From Negadavirga shengliensis (lineage in GTDB: Bacteria; Bacteroidota; Bacteroidia; Cytophagales; Cyclobacteriaceae): a DNA stretch of 64,000 nucleotides. Under the pieces are notes generated by a model. It searched no databases. It had not been told where the DNA came from and saw only the letters and a list, made by a program, of their open reading frames with translations. Made by a program: the position numbers and the translations under genes. The DNA lies in the NCBI RefSeq assembly GCF_042652345.1, contig NZ_JBHSJJ010000013.1, positions 1-64,000 on the forward strand, written 5' to 3'. Shown one piece after another: positions 1-8,536 of the stretch; the stretch's first letter is position 1, and every line of letters begins with the position of its first letter.

Positions 1-128
1 TGAGCTGGATTTTAGTCGGATATCCCATATCTAGTCATATAACTAGATATAAAAATCAATAAAAAAGACCACAATTCCAAATTGCAGCCTCTTTTTATTT
101 TATGTCTAGTAAATAGCCAAAGTCGAGA

Positions 129-290
129 ACCCGGGAATAAATTCCCGGGATGGAAAATCAACCGGAAAACCAAAAGTGCCGTAGGCACGGCCGATAGGTT
201 AAGCCGAAAAGACATGGCGTCCTGCGCATGGTGAAAAAAGAGGTGTATCCTTTACAATATCCAAAAACCCAACTATATTTATAAATCCAA
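129..290. repeat. REP-like palindromic repeat, left copy
   Basis: This block contains two palindromes in a fixed order: an imperfect CCGGGAAT/ATTCCCGG hairpin at about 131-148 and GTGCCGTAGGCAC at 176-188. The same order recurs at about 3051-3215, in the same orientation and with similar intervening sequence and a shared tail ending near an AACCCAACT motif. It lies just upstream of the transposase gene. A REP element mobilised by the neighbouring RAYT is the natural reading, but that link is inference. Confidence 0.7.
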
Positions 291-346
291 CTGTTTTTCT
301 TTTGAAGCCGGCAGTATAAAATTTTTGATCTCAACTTTTAAAAAAT

Positions 347-808
347 ATGGCAAATACCTATCATCAAATTTACATCCAAACTGTATTTGCGGTAAAGTAC
401 CGTAAAGCGACAATAGAGAAATCCTGGCGTCCAAAGCTAATGGCGGTAATCGGGAACCTGATCAATGAAACCGGTTGTAAAACCATAATCGTTAACGGTG
501 TACATGACCATGTTCACTGTTTCTTCGGTCTGAATCCGGCATTAAGTGTTTCGGATATTATAAAAAGTGCCAAATCGAAATCTTCAAAGTGGATAAATGA
601 AAAGGGCTTGTGCCCCAGTCGCTTTGAGTGGCAAAAGGGTTATGGAGGCTTTTCCTATAGCAGATCCCATCTAGAATATGTGTACAGGTACATCCAAAAC
701 CAGGAAAAGCGACACCACAAACAAACATTCAAAGAAGAATATTTGAAGTTATTGGAGCGCTTTGGAATCGAGTTCGACGAAAAATACTTATTCGATGATT
801 TGATTTGA
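347..808 (+). CDS. REP-associated tyrosine transposase (IS200/IS605-like Y1, RAYT)
   Basis: A 153-residue single-domain Y1 transposase-like protein. The HUH metal-binding motif is visible as HVH at residues 55-57, in the context of a family-typical VHDHVH strand. The likely catalytic tyrosine is Y115 (or Y113) in the C-terminal helix YRYIQNQ. Family members nick and rejoin single-stranded DNA at hairpins. Stand-alone copies without a TnpB gene that sit among REP palindromes are called RAYTs and are usually domesticated. Here no TnpB follows, and at least eleven copies of a TGCCGTAGGCA-type palindrome lie within 3 kb. The length is normal for the family and no frameshift is seen, so it may be functional. 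The start is the first ATG after an AT-rich leader. Confidence 0.88.
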   Translation: MANTYHQIYIQTVFAVKYRKATIEKSWRPKLMAVIGNLINETGCKTIIVNGVHDHVHCFFGLNPALSVSDIIKSAKSKSSKWINEKGLCPSRFEWQKGYGGFSYSRSHLEYVYRYIQNQEKRHHKQTFKEEYLKLLERFGIEFDEKYLFDDLI

Positions 809-1039
809 CGGGTGTTTTCCATTTTATCAATTGAATGGATCAATATAAAGGTAGTTAAGGTATCTTTTAAATATCCCGAAAATTGACACCAATTGCTAAG
901 GTAGAAAGATGCTTTATTTGAGGGAGTCTTGAGGATAGGTCTATGAAAATTCGTTTTGTCTTTAGGTCTGTTTTCGCACAAATGCCTGGTTGCCATAAAC
1001 CGAAGTAGTTTTCCCAACATCCATTGGGAAGACTGTGAC

Positions 1040-1380
1040 TGCTGTCCGGCGGGAGGCGAACCTTCCGGTAAGTAAGGTAGCTGTGGTCTGTAGGATGGAT
1101 TTTGTGATTTGGACAGGTTTTTTATCGTTCATGCCTACGGCATTTTGCGGAGGGTTAGGGTTTTCTCTCTTTCCTTGGGTTGAAACCCAAGGTTACAGGA
1201 TGTGCCATGCCTACGGCATTTCTGGGGGGAGACCATGCCTCCGGCATTTTGGGAGTGGGCTGGCGGGATTAAATTAAGTGCCCTGCCTGCGGCCTTATTT
1301 GTGTTAGGGACCTCCGCATTGTGGAGAGTCAAATAAGCATTCATTAACCAAAAAAAGCTCCGTTAGGAGCGGCCGATGTT
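1040..1380. repeat. Composite palindromic repeat, copy 1
   Basis: A mosaic of short hairpins: ATGCCTACGGCAT at 1131-1143 and 1207-1219, ATGCCTCCGGCAT at 1234-1246, a CCTTGGGTTGAAACCCAAGG palindrome near 1173-1192, and a GCTCCGTTAGGAGC palindrome near 1357-1370. The same series in the same order is found at about 2377-2860. Open frames running through it are made of repeat sequence and are not genes. Confidence 0.75.
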
Positions 1381-1385
1381 GTAAT

Positions 1386-1462
1386 CCAGGAATTCATTCC
1401 TGTGATCAAGGGTCATCGATAGCAGCCAAAGTGCCATAGGCACGGCCGATAGGTTCAAAGTC
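1386..1462. repeat. REP-like fragment
   Basis: Carries GTGCCATAGGCAC at 1431-1443, followed by the GGCCGATAGG tail seen after the palindromes at 176-188 and 3100-3112. It is a diverged third copy of the REP block and lies just upstream of the beta-barrel gene. Confidence 0.6.
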
Positions 1463-1622
1463 AAAAAAGTTGTCGTCTCCAGCCCATGACTTTACACAGA
1501 AAAACAATCTCGGCCATAACCACAAAAAAGAAGATCCGCCACAAAACTCACCGCTGCCGGCAATCCACTTGTGTCATTTCTCCCAAATTTTCCGTACAGG
1601 TTATAAACTAACCTTTAGCGTA

Positions 1623-2327
1623 ATGAAAAACTATACCCAAACTAACCCCAAACTGCTGATCCTTCTTTTTTACCTTCTGTGCGGTGGCGCCGCCCATAGT
1701 CAAAGCCATCCCGAACTGATCCTCTCCAACCAATCAATCCGTCTAGGGATATTCTATGTCCAGGACCAGCCCAGGGGTTCTGACCGAATATATATACAAG
1801 AGGGGATAGGATACCATAGGGACTTCAATCAATTTAACTTCACTACAGGGATCAGCATGGAATATTTTGTAAAGGAGAGATTCAGTCTGAACTCAGGCCT
1901 GGCTTATTCAAATAGAGATTTTACTATAGAACCTTTCTGTTATTTATGCACGTCGTTACCCCAAGCCCTATTAATTGACACCTTCAGGATTCCATACGAA
2001 ACTGTCAAACTTCGGTCATTGGAGATCCCACTAACCGGGAGATATTATTTTACTCGGTCCAAGTTCTCACTTTTTGGTGAAGGAGGTCTGGTGAATCAAA
2101 TCGTCCTTGAAAAGCAGCACACAATATGGGCCGACACTTGGCCAATCATTGCACGCAACTATGCGCTGAGTGGAAGAGTAGCCGCCGGAACAGAATACAA
2201 GGCGGGAAAAAACCTGGGTATCCAGTTTTCAGCGGAATACACCCGCTACATCACCAACCTGTACACCTCGGCTGACTATGACTACAGTGTCCTTGGTTTC
2301 AGTTGGGGGGTGGTAAAGGCATTTTAG
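1623..2327 (+). CDS. Outer-membrane beta-barrel protein
   Basis: A 234-residue protein with a clear signal peptide (hydrophobic stretch LLILLFYLLCGGAAHS, about residues 11-26). It is followed by alternating strands rich in Y, F and G, for example RFSLNSGLAYSNRDF and KLRSLEIPLTGRYYF, and it ends in a C-terminal aromatic residue (GVVKAF). This is the pattern of small porin-like or OMP_b-brl proteins of Bacteroidota. I chose the ATG at 1623 rather than the in-frame ATG at 1470, because the longer form would bury the signal peptide behind 51 polar residues encoded by repeat-derived DNA. The gene lies alone between two copies of a composite repeat. The specific role is unknown. Confidence 0.72.
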   Translation: MKNYTQTNPKLLILLFYLLCGGAAHSQSHPELILSNQSIRLGIFYVQDQPRGSDRIYIQEGIGYHRDFNQFNFTTGISMEYFVKERFSLNSGLAYSNRDFTIEPFCYLCTSLPQALLIDTFRIPYETVKLRSLEIPLTGRYYFTRSKFSLFGEGGLVNQIVLEKQHTIWADTWPIIARNYALSGRVAAGTEYKAGKNLGIQFSAEYTRYITNLYTSADYDYSVLGFSWGVVKAF

Positions 2328-2376
2328 CTTTACCCAAATCCGCCATTCAGTTGGAAAGGCTATGTGGGATGTCAGG

Positions 2377-2860
2377 CGGGTGGGATGACTGCCGGGAGGT
2401 AGGGTAGGTAGCTGTGGTCTGTGGGGTGGATTTTGTGGTTGGGCAGGTTTTTATCGGCCATGCCTACGGTATTTTTTGGGAGGGTTAGGGTTTTCTCTCT
2501 TTCCTTGGGTTGAAACCCAAGGTTACATGACGTGTCATGCCTACGGCATTTCTGGGGAGAAAGGTGCTTTTTTGTTTTGGGCAGGTTTTTATCGGCCATG
2601 CCTACGGCATTTTTTGGGAGGGTTAGGGTTTTCTCTCTTTCCTTGGGTTGAAACCCAGGATTACAGGATGTGCCATGCCTACGGCATTTCTGGGGGGGAC
2701 CATGCCTCCGGCATTTTGGGAAGAGGTCTGGCGGGATTAAATTAAATGCCCTGCCTGCGGCCTTATTTGTGTTAGGGACCTCCGCATTGTGGAGAGTCAA
2801 ATAAGCATTCACTGATCAAAAACAGTTCCGTTAGGAGCGGTTGAGATGATAACTCATGGT
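2377..2860. repeat. Composite palindromic repeat, copy 2, with internal tandem duplication
   Basis: Second copy of the mosaic at 1040-1380, in the same orientation. It holds TGCCTACGG-type palindromes at 2460-2472, 2537-2549, 2598-2610, 2675-2687 and 2702-2714. The unit from the GGGCAGGTTTTTATCGGCC motif to the next ATGCCTACGGCAT occurs twice in tandem (about 2441-2549 and 2579-2687), which makes this copy longer than copy 1. It ends in a TTCCGTTAGGAGCGG palindrome near 2825, like copy 1. Confidence 0.75.
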
Positions 2861-3012
2861 TCCCGTATTTAAAACCCAAGGTTATATGATGTTGTCTCGG
2901 CCTGTAGGAGTAGCCCAAAGGGTAAACCGGTTTTTCCCATGCGTTGAAACTAAAGTTAAATAATGCCACCGTACCTTTTGCAGCAACATCATGTGGATCA
3001 GAAAGCGGCCAG

Positions 3013-3215
3013 GTATCAAAAACAGCTCCGGTAGGAGCGGATGATGTTGTAACGCGGGAATAAATTCCCGGGATGGAAAATCAACCCGGAAAACCCAAAG
3101 TGCCGTAGGCACGGCCGATAGGGTTAAGGCCGAAAAAGATACGATGCCCTGCTCACGGTGGTAAAAGATGAATAGCCTCTATTATCCCAAAATAACCCAA
3201 CTGTATTTAGTTATC
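3013..3215. repeat. REP-like palindromic repeat, right copy
   Basis: Contains GCTCCGGTAGGAGC near 3013-3030, an imperfect CGGGAAT/ATTCCCG palindrome near 3054-3071 and GTGCCGTAGGCAC at 3100-3112, followed by GGCCGATAGG. It matches the block at 129-290 in order and orientation, so the RAYT gene and its repeat field are bracketed by direct copies. Confidence 0.7.
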
Positions 3216-3261
3216 GATTCCTGATATTAACTTTTAGAAATGGGGCAAACAGCGATCACTG

Positions 3262-4140
3262 TCACTGGCTTCTCCTTCTTCTCTTTGCCTCCTCCCAGCA
3301 TTCTCCGGCAAGCTCCTTGTATAAGAGCGCCTGTTCCCAACGATCGCCTTCTTCTTTTACTTCTCCTGTTGCATCCTTAAAGGTCCTGGCATAATATATA
3401 TCCGCCTGCAACAACTCCACCGCAAAACATATAAAGTCACCCGGTTTGGCCGCATCCAAAAAACCCTGAAAAGAGCGTATCCACATCTCCTTGAAATGGT
3501 CCACGTAGGTTCTTCCATTTCCGTCCCCTATATCCAACTGGATGCAGCCCGGGTTGCCGATACGGGCGTGGATAAAACGCACCCTTTCGAAAACCGGGGC
3601 AATAAACGCCCACTTGTTTTCGATACCGCCATACACCATTTCCTGACCTGTATACCAATGGGAAAAATCCCCGTTGAAGCGGATCCCGGGAAATCTTTTG
3701 ACCAACTCCACTGTCCGCCACATATCCTGGGTGATGGTGGCCCGGTGGGTTTCTATGTAAATGGGAAAGTCATGAGCGACAGATTCACCACTGATGTAAT
3801 CCACCAGCTCATCCACTTCGTTGTCACTTTCCATGCCCCAGCCTACATGCAGCGTGGCACAATCATACCCTTTTCCTTTCCATACTGGCAATAAATCCTT
3901 CAGTTCGCCCTTCGTGTTGACCCTCGCATGAGCGGTGAGCTTCAGTCCCAGCTTTTCACAGTACTCCGGATGGCCGTCCTGTATGCCTTCAAATCCGGCC
4001 GCTTTGATGGCCTGGTGTTTTTCCCAATCGTCTCCTAGCGGGCCTCTGGAAAAATCCGGGAGGCCGTTGCAGCCTCCGTAGTTCATGTCTATCCTCAAAT
4101 AGGGTTCGCTGGAGGTCCCGTCGTTACAGTTTCTGACCAT
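3262..4140 (-). CDS. Sugar phosphate isomerase/epimerase-like TIM-barrel protein
   Basis: A 292-residue protein without a signal peptide. Its segments fit the xylose-isomerase-like TIM barrel (AP_endonuc_2 type): KLTAHARVN, ATLHVGWGMESDNE, IYIETHRATITQD, RFNGDFSHW and RFIHARIGNPG. The E, D, H and E residues at these strand ends are the usual metal ligands of the fold. It starts 2 nt after the GH2 stop codon, so the two genes are almost certainly co-translated. Cytosolic isomerisation or epimerisation of a sugar released by the cluster is plausible. The substrate cannot be read from the sequence, and many members of this family are uncharacterised. Confidence 0.7.
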   Translation of the reverse strand: MVRNCNDGTSSEPYLRIDMNYGGCNGLPDFSRGPLGDDWEKHQAIKAAGFEGIQDGHPEYCEKLGLKLTAHARVNTKGELKDLLPVWKGKGYDCATLHVGWGMESDNEVDELVDYISGESVAHDFPIYIETHRATITQDMWRTVELVKRFPGIRFNGDFSHWYTGQEMVYGGIENKWAFIAPVFERVRFIHARIGNPGCIQLDIGDGNGRTYVDHFKEMWIRSFQGFLDAAKPGDFICFAVELLQADIYYARTFKDATGEVKEEGDRWEQALLYKELAGECWEEAKRRRRSQ

Positions 4141-4142
4141 GT

Positions 4143-7016
4143 TTATTTCGCTTCAAATTTAAAATACAAAGTATGGGAAGTGGGCCCGCTGATCCATCGG
4201 GGGCGGGAGGAAGGACCCACGAGGTCGGTGGCATTCACCTTGTTCCGTACGGCAGGGATCACGTCAAAAACCCCTATACCCGTTTTTGGCAGCGTATAAA
4301 GCAACTTATCCCGGCCATCCCGAGGAGTATAGACGCCCAGGTAAGTGTCCGGTTTTTCATTGGCGATATGAATGGTGCCTTCCTTGGTTTGAAAAGAAGC
4401 CCATTGCCAACCGTCAAAATATCCCTTGAATTCGGGATAAATAAAGGTCTCCCCTGGAATCGGGTCGTTGTAATCATTTTCCCAAATCCCGAGCCGGGTG
4501 CCGTGCAACCTGTTTTGCCATACCCTGTAAGGGCCCTTGCCCAACCACCTGATCGCCTCCATTTCCTCTTCCGGGTAGTCAAAATCCACACCGGCCAATT
4601 CCACCACGCCGTCGTATTGATAGGTATAGCCCAACTGTAGCAGTCCCCCGGGGTGAACCGTCCAGACCACTTCGCTTAACGGACCAAAATACCTGGCCTT
4701 CACTGCTACCTTACCATCCTGCTTTTGGATGGAAATTTCCTCCAGATACTGTTTGTACTCAATTTCCTTATACACCCGGTCTATGCCTTTGTCCGCCTCA
4801 GGATCCACGGTACCATCCAATGTCCTGTCACCCCTTCTGGCAACAACAAACCTGGGACCACCCCTAAAGGCCATTGGCTTTCCCGATTCTTTCAAAGTTT
4901 TAAGTTGCCCGTTTGTTTTGTCAATCTGCAGTTCCAGATCACCAGCCTTGACGGCAAAAAAGCCGTCGGTCTCGGAAAACTCCGGTTCCCCTTTTCCGGC
5001 ACTGAGAAATGCGCTGTCTTTTTCCCAAGTATAAGACCAGGTCCAAAGTTCACGGCCTTCCGGGTCACTGACTCCGACATGCAGCACATCCGCATCCTGC
5101 CAGTTGGACGGTAAAGCAACTTTTATTTCTCCCGCTCCATGCGCCGGCACATCAGGTCCGCTGAAACGGCCTTCTTTGATGGTTTTTGAGCCAGCTTGGT
5201 CTAAGGGACCTCCAAAAGAGGTAAGAGACCATTCAAACACGCATTGGTTCAGGTTGGTGACATCAAACCGGTTTTCCACTTTGATGGTGCCGTCAAAATC
5301 CAGGGGAAGTTTACCGGGACCCAGCAGCATCACCGGTGACCAGACTTCTTTAACGGTATAAAAGCTCCCTTCTTTTTCATGATGGGGGCCGACTATTCCG
5401 TCCGCTGCGTAGTTGCCCTGGTTGTCTATCCTGCCGTCCTGATCGGTACGCGCGATGCCCTCGTCGGCAAACACCCAAAGAAACCCTCCGCCTATCCGGG
5501 GATGTTTCCGCATCAGTTCCCAGTAGTCATGTAATCCGGCTCCATGGCCGCCGTCGTACAAACCATGCAAAAATTCCGTTGGCATATAAATATAGTCCCC
5601 CCGCAGGTATTCCTGCGTTTCCCCATAGGAACGGTAATGCATGGTTTCTATGCCGCTTTTCATCTGCTGGGGATGCAGGACAGGCCTGTCCTGCGGATCC
5701 CATCTTCCAAATTCATCATCCAATGCAGGGTTCCATCCTCCCTCATTACCGTTGTCCCAAAAGATAACACTGGGGTGGTTAACGTCCCGGGTGACAAGGG
5801 ACTTGACCAGGTTCCTGCCCACTTCCTCATCATAGTGACCATGCCATCCACCCAGTTCGTGCAGCACATAGAGGCCCAATTCATCACAGGCATCCAAAAA
5901 TTCGGGATCGGAAGGGTAATGAGAAAGCCGGACGGCATTCATGTTCATTTCCTTGATCAGCTTGGCGGCGTTGTAGTTTAGCTCCTTGTTGAGTGTGCGG
6001 CCGGATTCGGGCCAAAAACTGTGTTTGTTCACCCCTTTGAGGATGACCCGCTGGCCGTTGATGTAAATCCCGTCCTTTTCCCTCACTTCCATGGTGCGGA
6101 AACCAAAGCGGTCATCAATGGTGTGCAACAGCCTGTCTCCTTCAAAAAGGGAAAAACGGATATGGTACAGGTTGGGCGTTTCCGCTGTCCAGATTTTTAT
6201 TTGTGGAAAACTGGCCTTCAGTACGGTTTTGTCACTGCCCGATCCAATCTTCTCTTCGATCACACTGCCCACGGTCTTTCCTTCGGGGTCTGTAACCTGG
6301 GCTTTTACCGTGAGGGAATTGGGTATTCCATCACCCAGATAAACCTCCGCCAAAAAGCTGCCGTCAGCCTTGGCGTCTATGGCCGTCCGCTCAATAAACT
6401 TTGCCGGCACGGCCTCCAAAAACACCGGTCGGAATATTCCTCCAAAATTCCAGTAGTCCGCACGCCGCTCGGCCAGGTTCACACTGGCATTGGAAGACTC
6501 CTTGCTTACGGTGACCTCAAGCAGGTTTTCCTCGCCAAACTTGACGATTTCGGTGACGTCATAATGAAACCTGTAAAAAGCCCCCTGGTGTTTGGATCCG
6601 GCTGACCTGCCATTGATGCGTACCTCGGTGTCGGTCATGGACCCGTCAAAAACTATCCTTATCTTGCGGTTTTCCCAATCTTTGGGTACCTCAAACCGGT
6701 ATTTGTAATGCCCTGTCTCGTCCGCTATGCCCTCAGGGTGGGGCTTGCCATAAAACCTGATGCCGTATTGGTATTTTCCAAAGCCTTCCTGCTCCCACAC
6801 GGAAGGCACATTGATGGTGGTCCATTCCCCGCTGTTCCGGCCGCCGGTAACCATGAATTCCCATTCTTTGGTGTCTTGGTAACCTGTGCCCGACAGGTAT
6901 TGGATGATGGTTTCGGTTTCCTGTGAAAAAGCTTCCGTCATGGGCAATACCCAAAGCATCAATAGCGCACTCAGCGTACTGTTAAGAACATTCTGTGTCA
7001 ATTTTGTTCTGGTCAT
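4143..7016 (-). CDS. Glycoside hydrolase family 2 (beta-galactosidase-type)
   Basis: A 957-residue secreted enzyme. The start at 7016 places a signal peptide at the N terminus (LNSTLSALLMLWVLPMTEAFSQ). The upstream in-frame starts would add about 30 unlikely residues. Domain order: sugar-binding jelly roll with FDGSMTDTEVRINGRSAG (about 120-140), immunoglobulin-like domain, then a TIM barrel starting near the GVNKHSFWPESGR motif. The acid/base is E425 in DNGNEGGW and the likely nucleophile is E481 in PTEFLHG. A long C-terminal beta domain follows. GH2 covers beta-galactosidases, beta-glucuronidases and others. In a pectin-type locus, removal of galactose from side chains is the simplest role. 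It forms a tight unit with the downstream TIM-barrel gene. Confidence 0.88.
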   Translation of the reverse strand: MTRTKLTQNVLNSTLSALLMLWVLPMTEAFSQETETIIQYLSGTGYQDTKEWEFMVTGGRNSGEWTTINVPSVWEQEGFGKYQYGIRFYGKPHPEGIADETGHYKYRFEVPKDWENRKIRIVFDGSMTDTEVRINGRSAGSKHQGAFYRFHYDVTEIVKFGEENLLEVTVSKESSNASVNLAERRADYWNFGGIFRPVFLEAVPAKFIERTAIDAKADGSFLAEVYLGDGIPNSLTVKAQVTDPEGKTVGSVIEEKIGSGSDKTVLKASFPQIKIWTAETPNLYHIRFSLFEGDRLLHTIDDRFGFRTMEVREKDGIYINGQRVILKGVNKHSFWPESGRTLNKELNYNAAKLIKEMNMNAVRLSHYPSDPEFLDACDELGLYVLHELGGWHGHYDEEVGRNLVKSLVTRDVNHPSVIFWDNGNEGGWNPALDDEFGRWDPQDRPVLHPQQMKSGIETMHYRSYGETQEYLRGDYIYMPTEFLHGLYDGGHGAGLHDYWELMRKHPRIGGGFLWVFADEGIARTDQDGRIDNQGNYAADGIVGPHHEKEGSFYTVKEVWSPVMLLGPGKLPLDFDGTIKVENRFDVTNLNQCVFEWSLTSFGGPLDQAGSKTIKEGRFSGPDVPAHGAGEIKVALPSNWQDADVLHVGVSDPEGRELWTWSYTWEKDSAFLSAGKGEPEFSETDGFFAVKAGDLELQIDKTNGQLKTLKESGKPMAFRGGPRFVVARRGDRTLDGTVDPEADKGIDRVYKEIEYKQYLEEISIQKQDGKVAVKARYFGPLSEVVWTVHPGGLLQLGYTYQYDGVVELAGVDFDYPEEEMEAIRWLGKGPYRVWQNRLHGTRLGIWENDYNDPIPGETFIYPEFKGYFDGWQWASFQTKEGTIHIANEKPDTYLGVYTPRDGRDKLLYTLPKTGIGVFDVIPAVRNKVNATDLVGPSSRPRWISGPTSHTLYFKFEAK

Positions 7017-7032
7017 TCTATTATTTATGTAT

Positions 7033-7245
7033 TTAAATCTCTTCCAAAACTGCGTCTTTGAACATAAATCCCCAACCCGGACGCTCATGCGGAACCGCAT
7101 GGCCATCCACGATTGACAGCGGGTGATCGATCAGCGGATCGATCCAGTCAAACGACTCGGCGCCTGCCGCGTTTGGAATGGTACATAATAGGGGTGCATC
7201 GTAGTCTTTATAGTAGCTGTATTGTTTGATTTTGTTTTTTTCCAT
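7033..7245 (-). pseudogene. C-terminal fragment of a mandelate racemase/enolase-superfamily gene
   Basis: About 70 codons ending 16 nt upstream of the GH2 start. The translation contains APLLCTIPNAAGAESFDW, LIDHPLSIVDGHAVPHERPG and GWGFMFKDAVLEEI, which reads like the end of the mandelate racemase/muconate-lactonizing family: strand with PNA, then DG..VP..PG.G. Upstream codons show no further similarity before an in-frame stop, and the family needs roughly 350 or more residues. I read it as the remnant of a sugar-acid dehydratase gene that once headed this small operon. Assignment is by recall of the family pattern, so a hypothetical short protein is possible. Confidence 0.45.
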
Positions 7246-7249
7246 CAAT

Positions 7250-7676
7250 CGATAGCGCTCTGTTGTACTGCTTAATTCCTGCCGGGGGCTGGATTTTCAT
7301 CCCTTAAGGATGATCTTCGACCTACTTTATCGCAGCGGTTTTACCCACCATCCGACACGCGGCTTTAGAAACCGTTAAATCTGGGGGATTTTTATGTTTT
7401 TTTCTTCCTGCACCTACCTGCCTAGACAAAAGCCACGAATCCGCCACACGGCGGACATGTTGCACGAATTATTTATTTCTTTTTGCATTCCGGCTTTTTA
7501 CCCACTGGGTGTAGGTCTGTGACTCAACACTCCTATCCTATAAAATTATAACTCCTATGTGACAATCGGGAAAAAGAACCGGCATTACAAATACCTACGC
7601 TTTGTTTTCAGAGAAATTCCAGGGATGTAGATGCAATCGATACCCAGTAGGATAACGGTTTCTAATTCTGGAAAAA
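7250..7676. other. Intergenic region without a recognisable gene
   Basis: I see no coding pattern on either strand. A TGCAATCGAT sequence at 7632-7641 resembles one half of the LacI-type sites found elsewhere in the window, but the other half is missing. The right end turns AT-rich as it approaches the toxin-antitoxin promoter. Confidence 0.4.
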
Positions 7677-7711
7677 AACACGTGTTGCAAATTTAAATAT
7701 TAACACGTATT
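7677..7711 (+). promoter_or_regulatory. Putative autoregulatory operator of the toxin-antitoxin pair
   Basis: AACACGTGTT, a perfect 10-bp palindrome, lies at 7677-7686 and a related AACACGTATT at 7702-7711. The 25-bp spacing keeps both on nearly the same DNA face. They sit 18-52 bp before the antitoxin ATG, where VapB-type antitoxins usually bind. Binding is inferred from position and symmetry only. Confidence 0.4.
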
Positions 7712-7728
7712 TTTATCAAAAAAGACGC

Positions 7729-7983
7729 ATGAATACTAAGTTGACATTGACGATTGAAGAAGAAGTCATTCGGATCGCTAAGGAATATGCCAGGGAGAAG
7801 GGACAAAGCCTCTCCGAAATGGTGGAAAATTACTTTAAAATGATTACTGCTGACAGAAAACAAATCAAACCTAAAGCGCTTTCTCCAAGAGTAAGAAGAT
7901 TAAGAGGGATAATTAAGGCCAACGAAGAAATTGATTACAAAGAAATACTGACAGAAGAGTTATCAAAAAAATATGACATCTAA
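7729..7983 (+). CDS. VapB-like antitoxin (DUF6364-type)
   Basis: An 84-residue protein starting MNTKLTLTIEEEVIRIAKEY, a short beta strand plus helix typical of ribbon-helix-helix antitoxins (the DUF6364-like group in Bacteroidota). It continues with SLSEMVENYF and a charged C-terminal tail that would wrap the toxin. The stop overlaps the start of the PIN-domain gene by 11 nt, the usual translational coupling of type II modules. It should bind and neutralise the toxin and repress the shared promoter. The gene pair is more AT-rich than its neighbours, suggesting acquisition. Confidence 0.78.
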   Translation: MNTKLTLTIEEEVIRIAKEYAREKGQSLSEMVENYFKMITADRKQIKPKALSPRVRRLRGIIKANEEIDYKEILTEELSKKYDI

Positions 7984-8404
7984 ATTGTTTATTGATTCAG
8001 ACGTGGTCATTGATTTTTTTACGGACAGAAAACCACACGTTAATCCTGCAAGCGAACTATTCGAACTCAGTGAAAAGGGGGATGTAATATTATATTTATC
8101 TGCAGTAAGCATAAACAATATCTACTACATTGTGAGAAAATTTTTAGGACATAGAAAGACGCTCGATGTGATTGAAGAATTGACAAATATGACAGAAATA
8201 GTTGGAACAACGCAAAAAGAAATCATTCAAGCCCTTAAAAGTGAATTTGCGGACTATGAAGATTCCGTCCAACATGCTTCTGCACTGACCATCGAAGGAA
8301 TAGATGCTATCATCACCAGAAATGTAAAGGACTATAAAAACTCGGAAATTGCCGTAATGACTCCGCTAAACTATCTCAAAATGAGAGATGAAAACGAAAG
8401 CTAA
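7973..8404 (+). CDS. PIN-domain toxin (VapC-like ribonuclease)
   Basis: A 143-residue PIN domain. Acidic active-site candidates are D8 and D10 in FIDSDVVIDFF, the conserved Glu/Asp cluster in EFADYEDSVQHASA, and the aspartate in ITRNVKDYKNS. Known VapC proteins cut tRNA or rRNA with Mg2+. The target of this one cannot be told from sequence. The PIN acidic quartet looks intact, so the module is probably active. It overlaps the antitoxin gene and is convergent with the symporter gene downstream. Confidence 0.82.
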   Translation: MTSKLFIDSDVVIDFFTDRKPHVNPASELFELSEKGDVILYLSAVSINNIYYIVRKFLGHRKTLDVIEELTNMTEIVGTTQKEIIQALKSEFADYEDSVQHASALTIEGIDAIITRNVKDYKNSEIAVMTPLNYLKMRDENES

Positions 8405-8419
8405 AGATAAGAACTTGGC

Positions 8420-8520
8420 ATAATCCTAAAATAATCCGTGTCAATCCGTGAAATCTCCCGAATCCCTTTGACAGGGTCCGGGGCAGGCGTGGACAAAAAA
8501 CTAACGCCACCGCTTTTCCA
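8420..8520. repeat. Degenerate interspersed repeat fragment
   Basis: Contains AATCCGTGTCAATCCGTGA and, after a GC-rich insert, GTGGACAAAAAACT. The same edges border the MITE-like elements at 22723-23053 and 37066-37385. It is probably a decayed relative lying between two convergent genes. Confidence 0.45.
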
Positions 8521-8536
8521 CAAATCAACTTCCCCT

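Noticed and set aside
655..1020. 121-residue minus-strand frame overlapping the transposase gene
   Set aside because: Opposite to the transposase with HUH and Tyr motifs, and without any motif of its own.
1035..2812. Small open frames inside the repeat fields (1035-1277, 1135-1344, 2372-2812, 2476-2745)
   Set aside because: Their translations are made of the palindromic repeats themselves, in several copies and on both strands. They have no start context and no domain.
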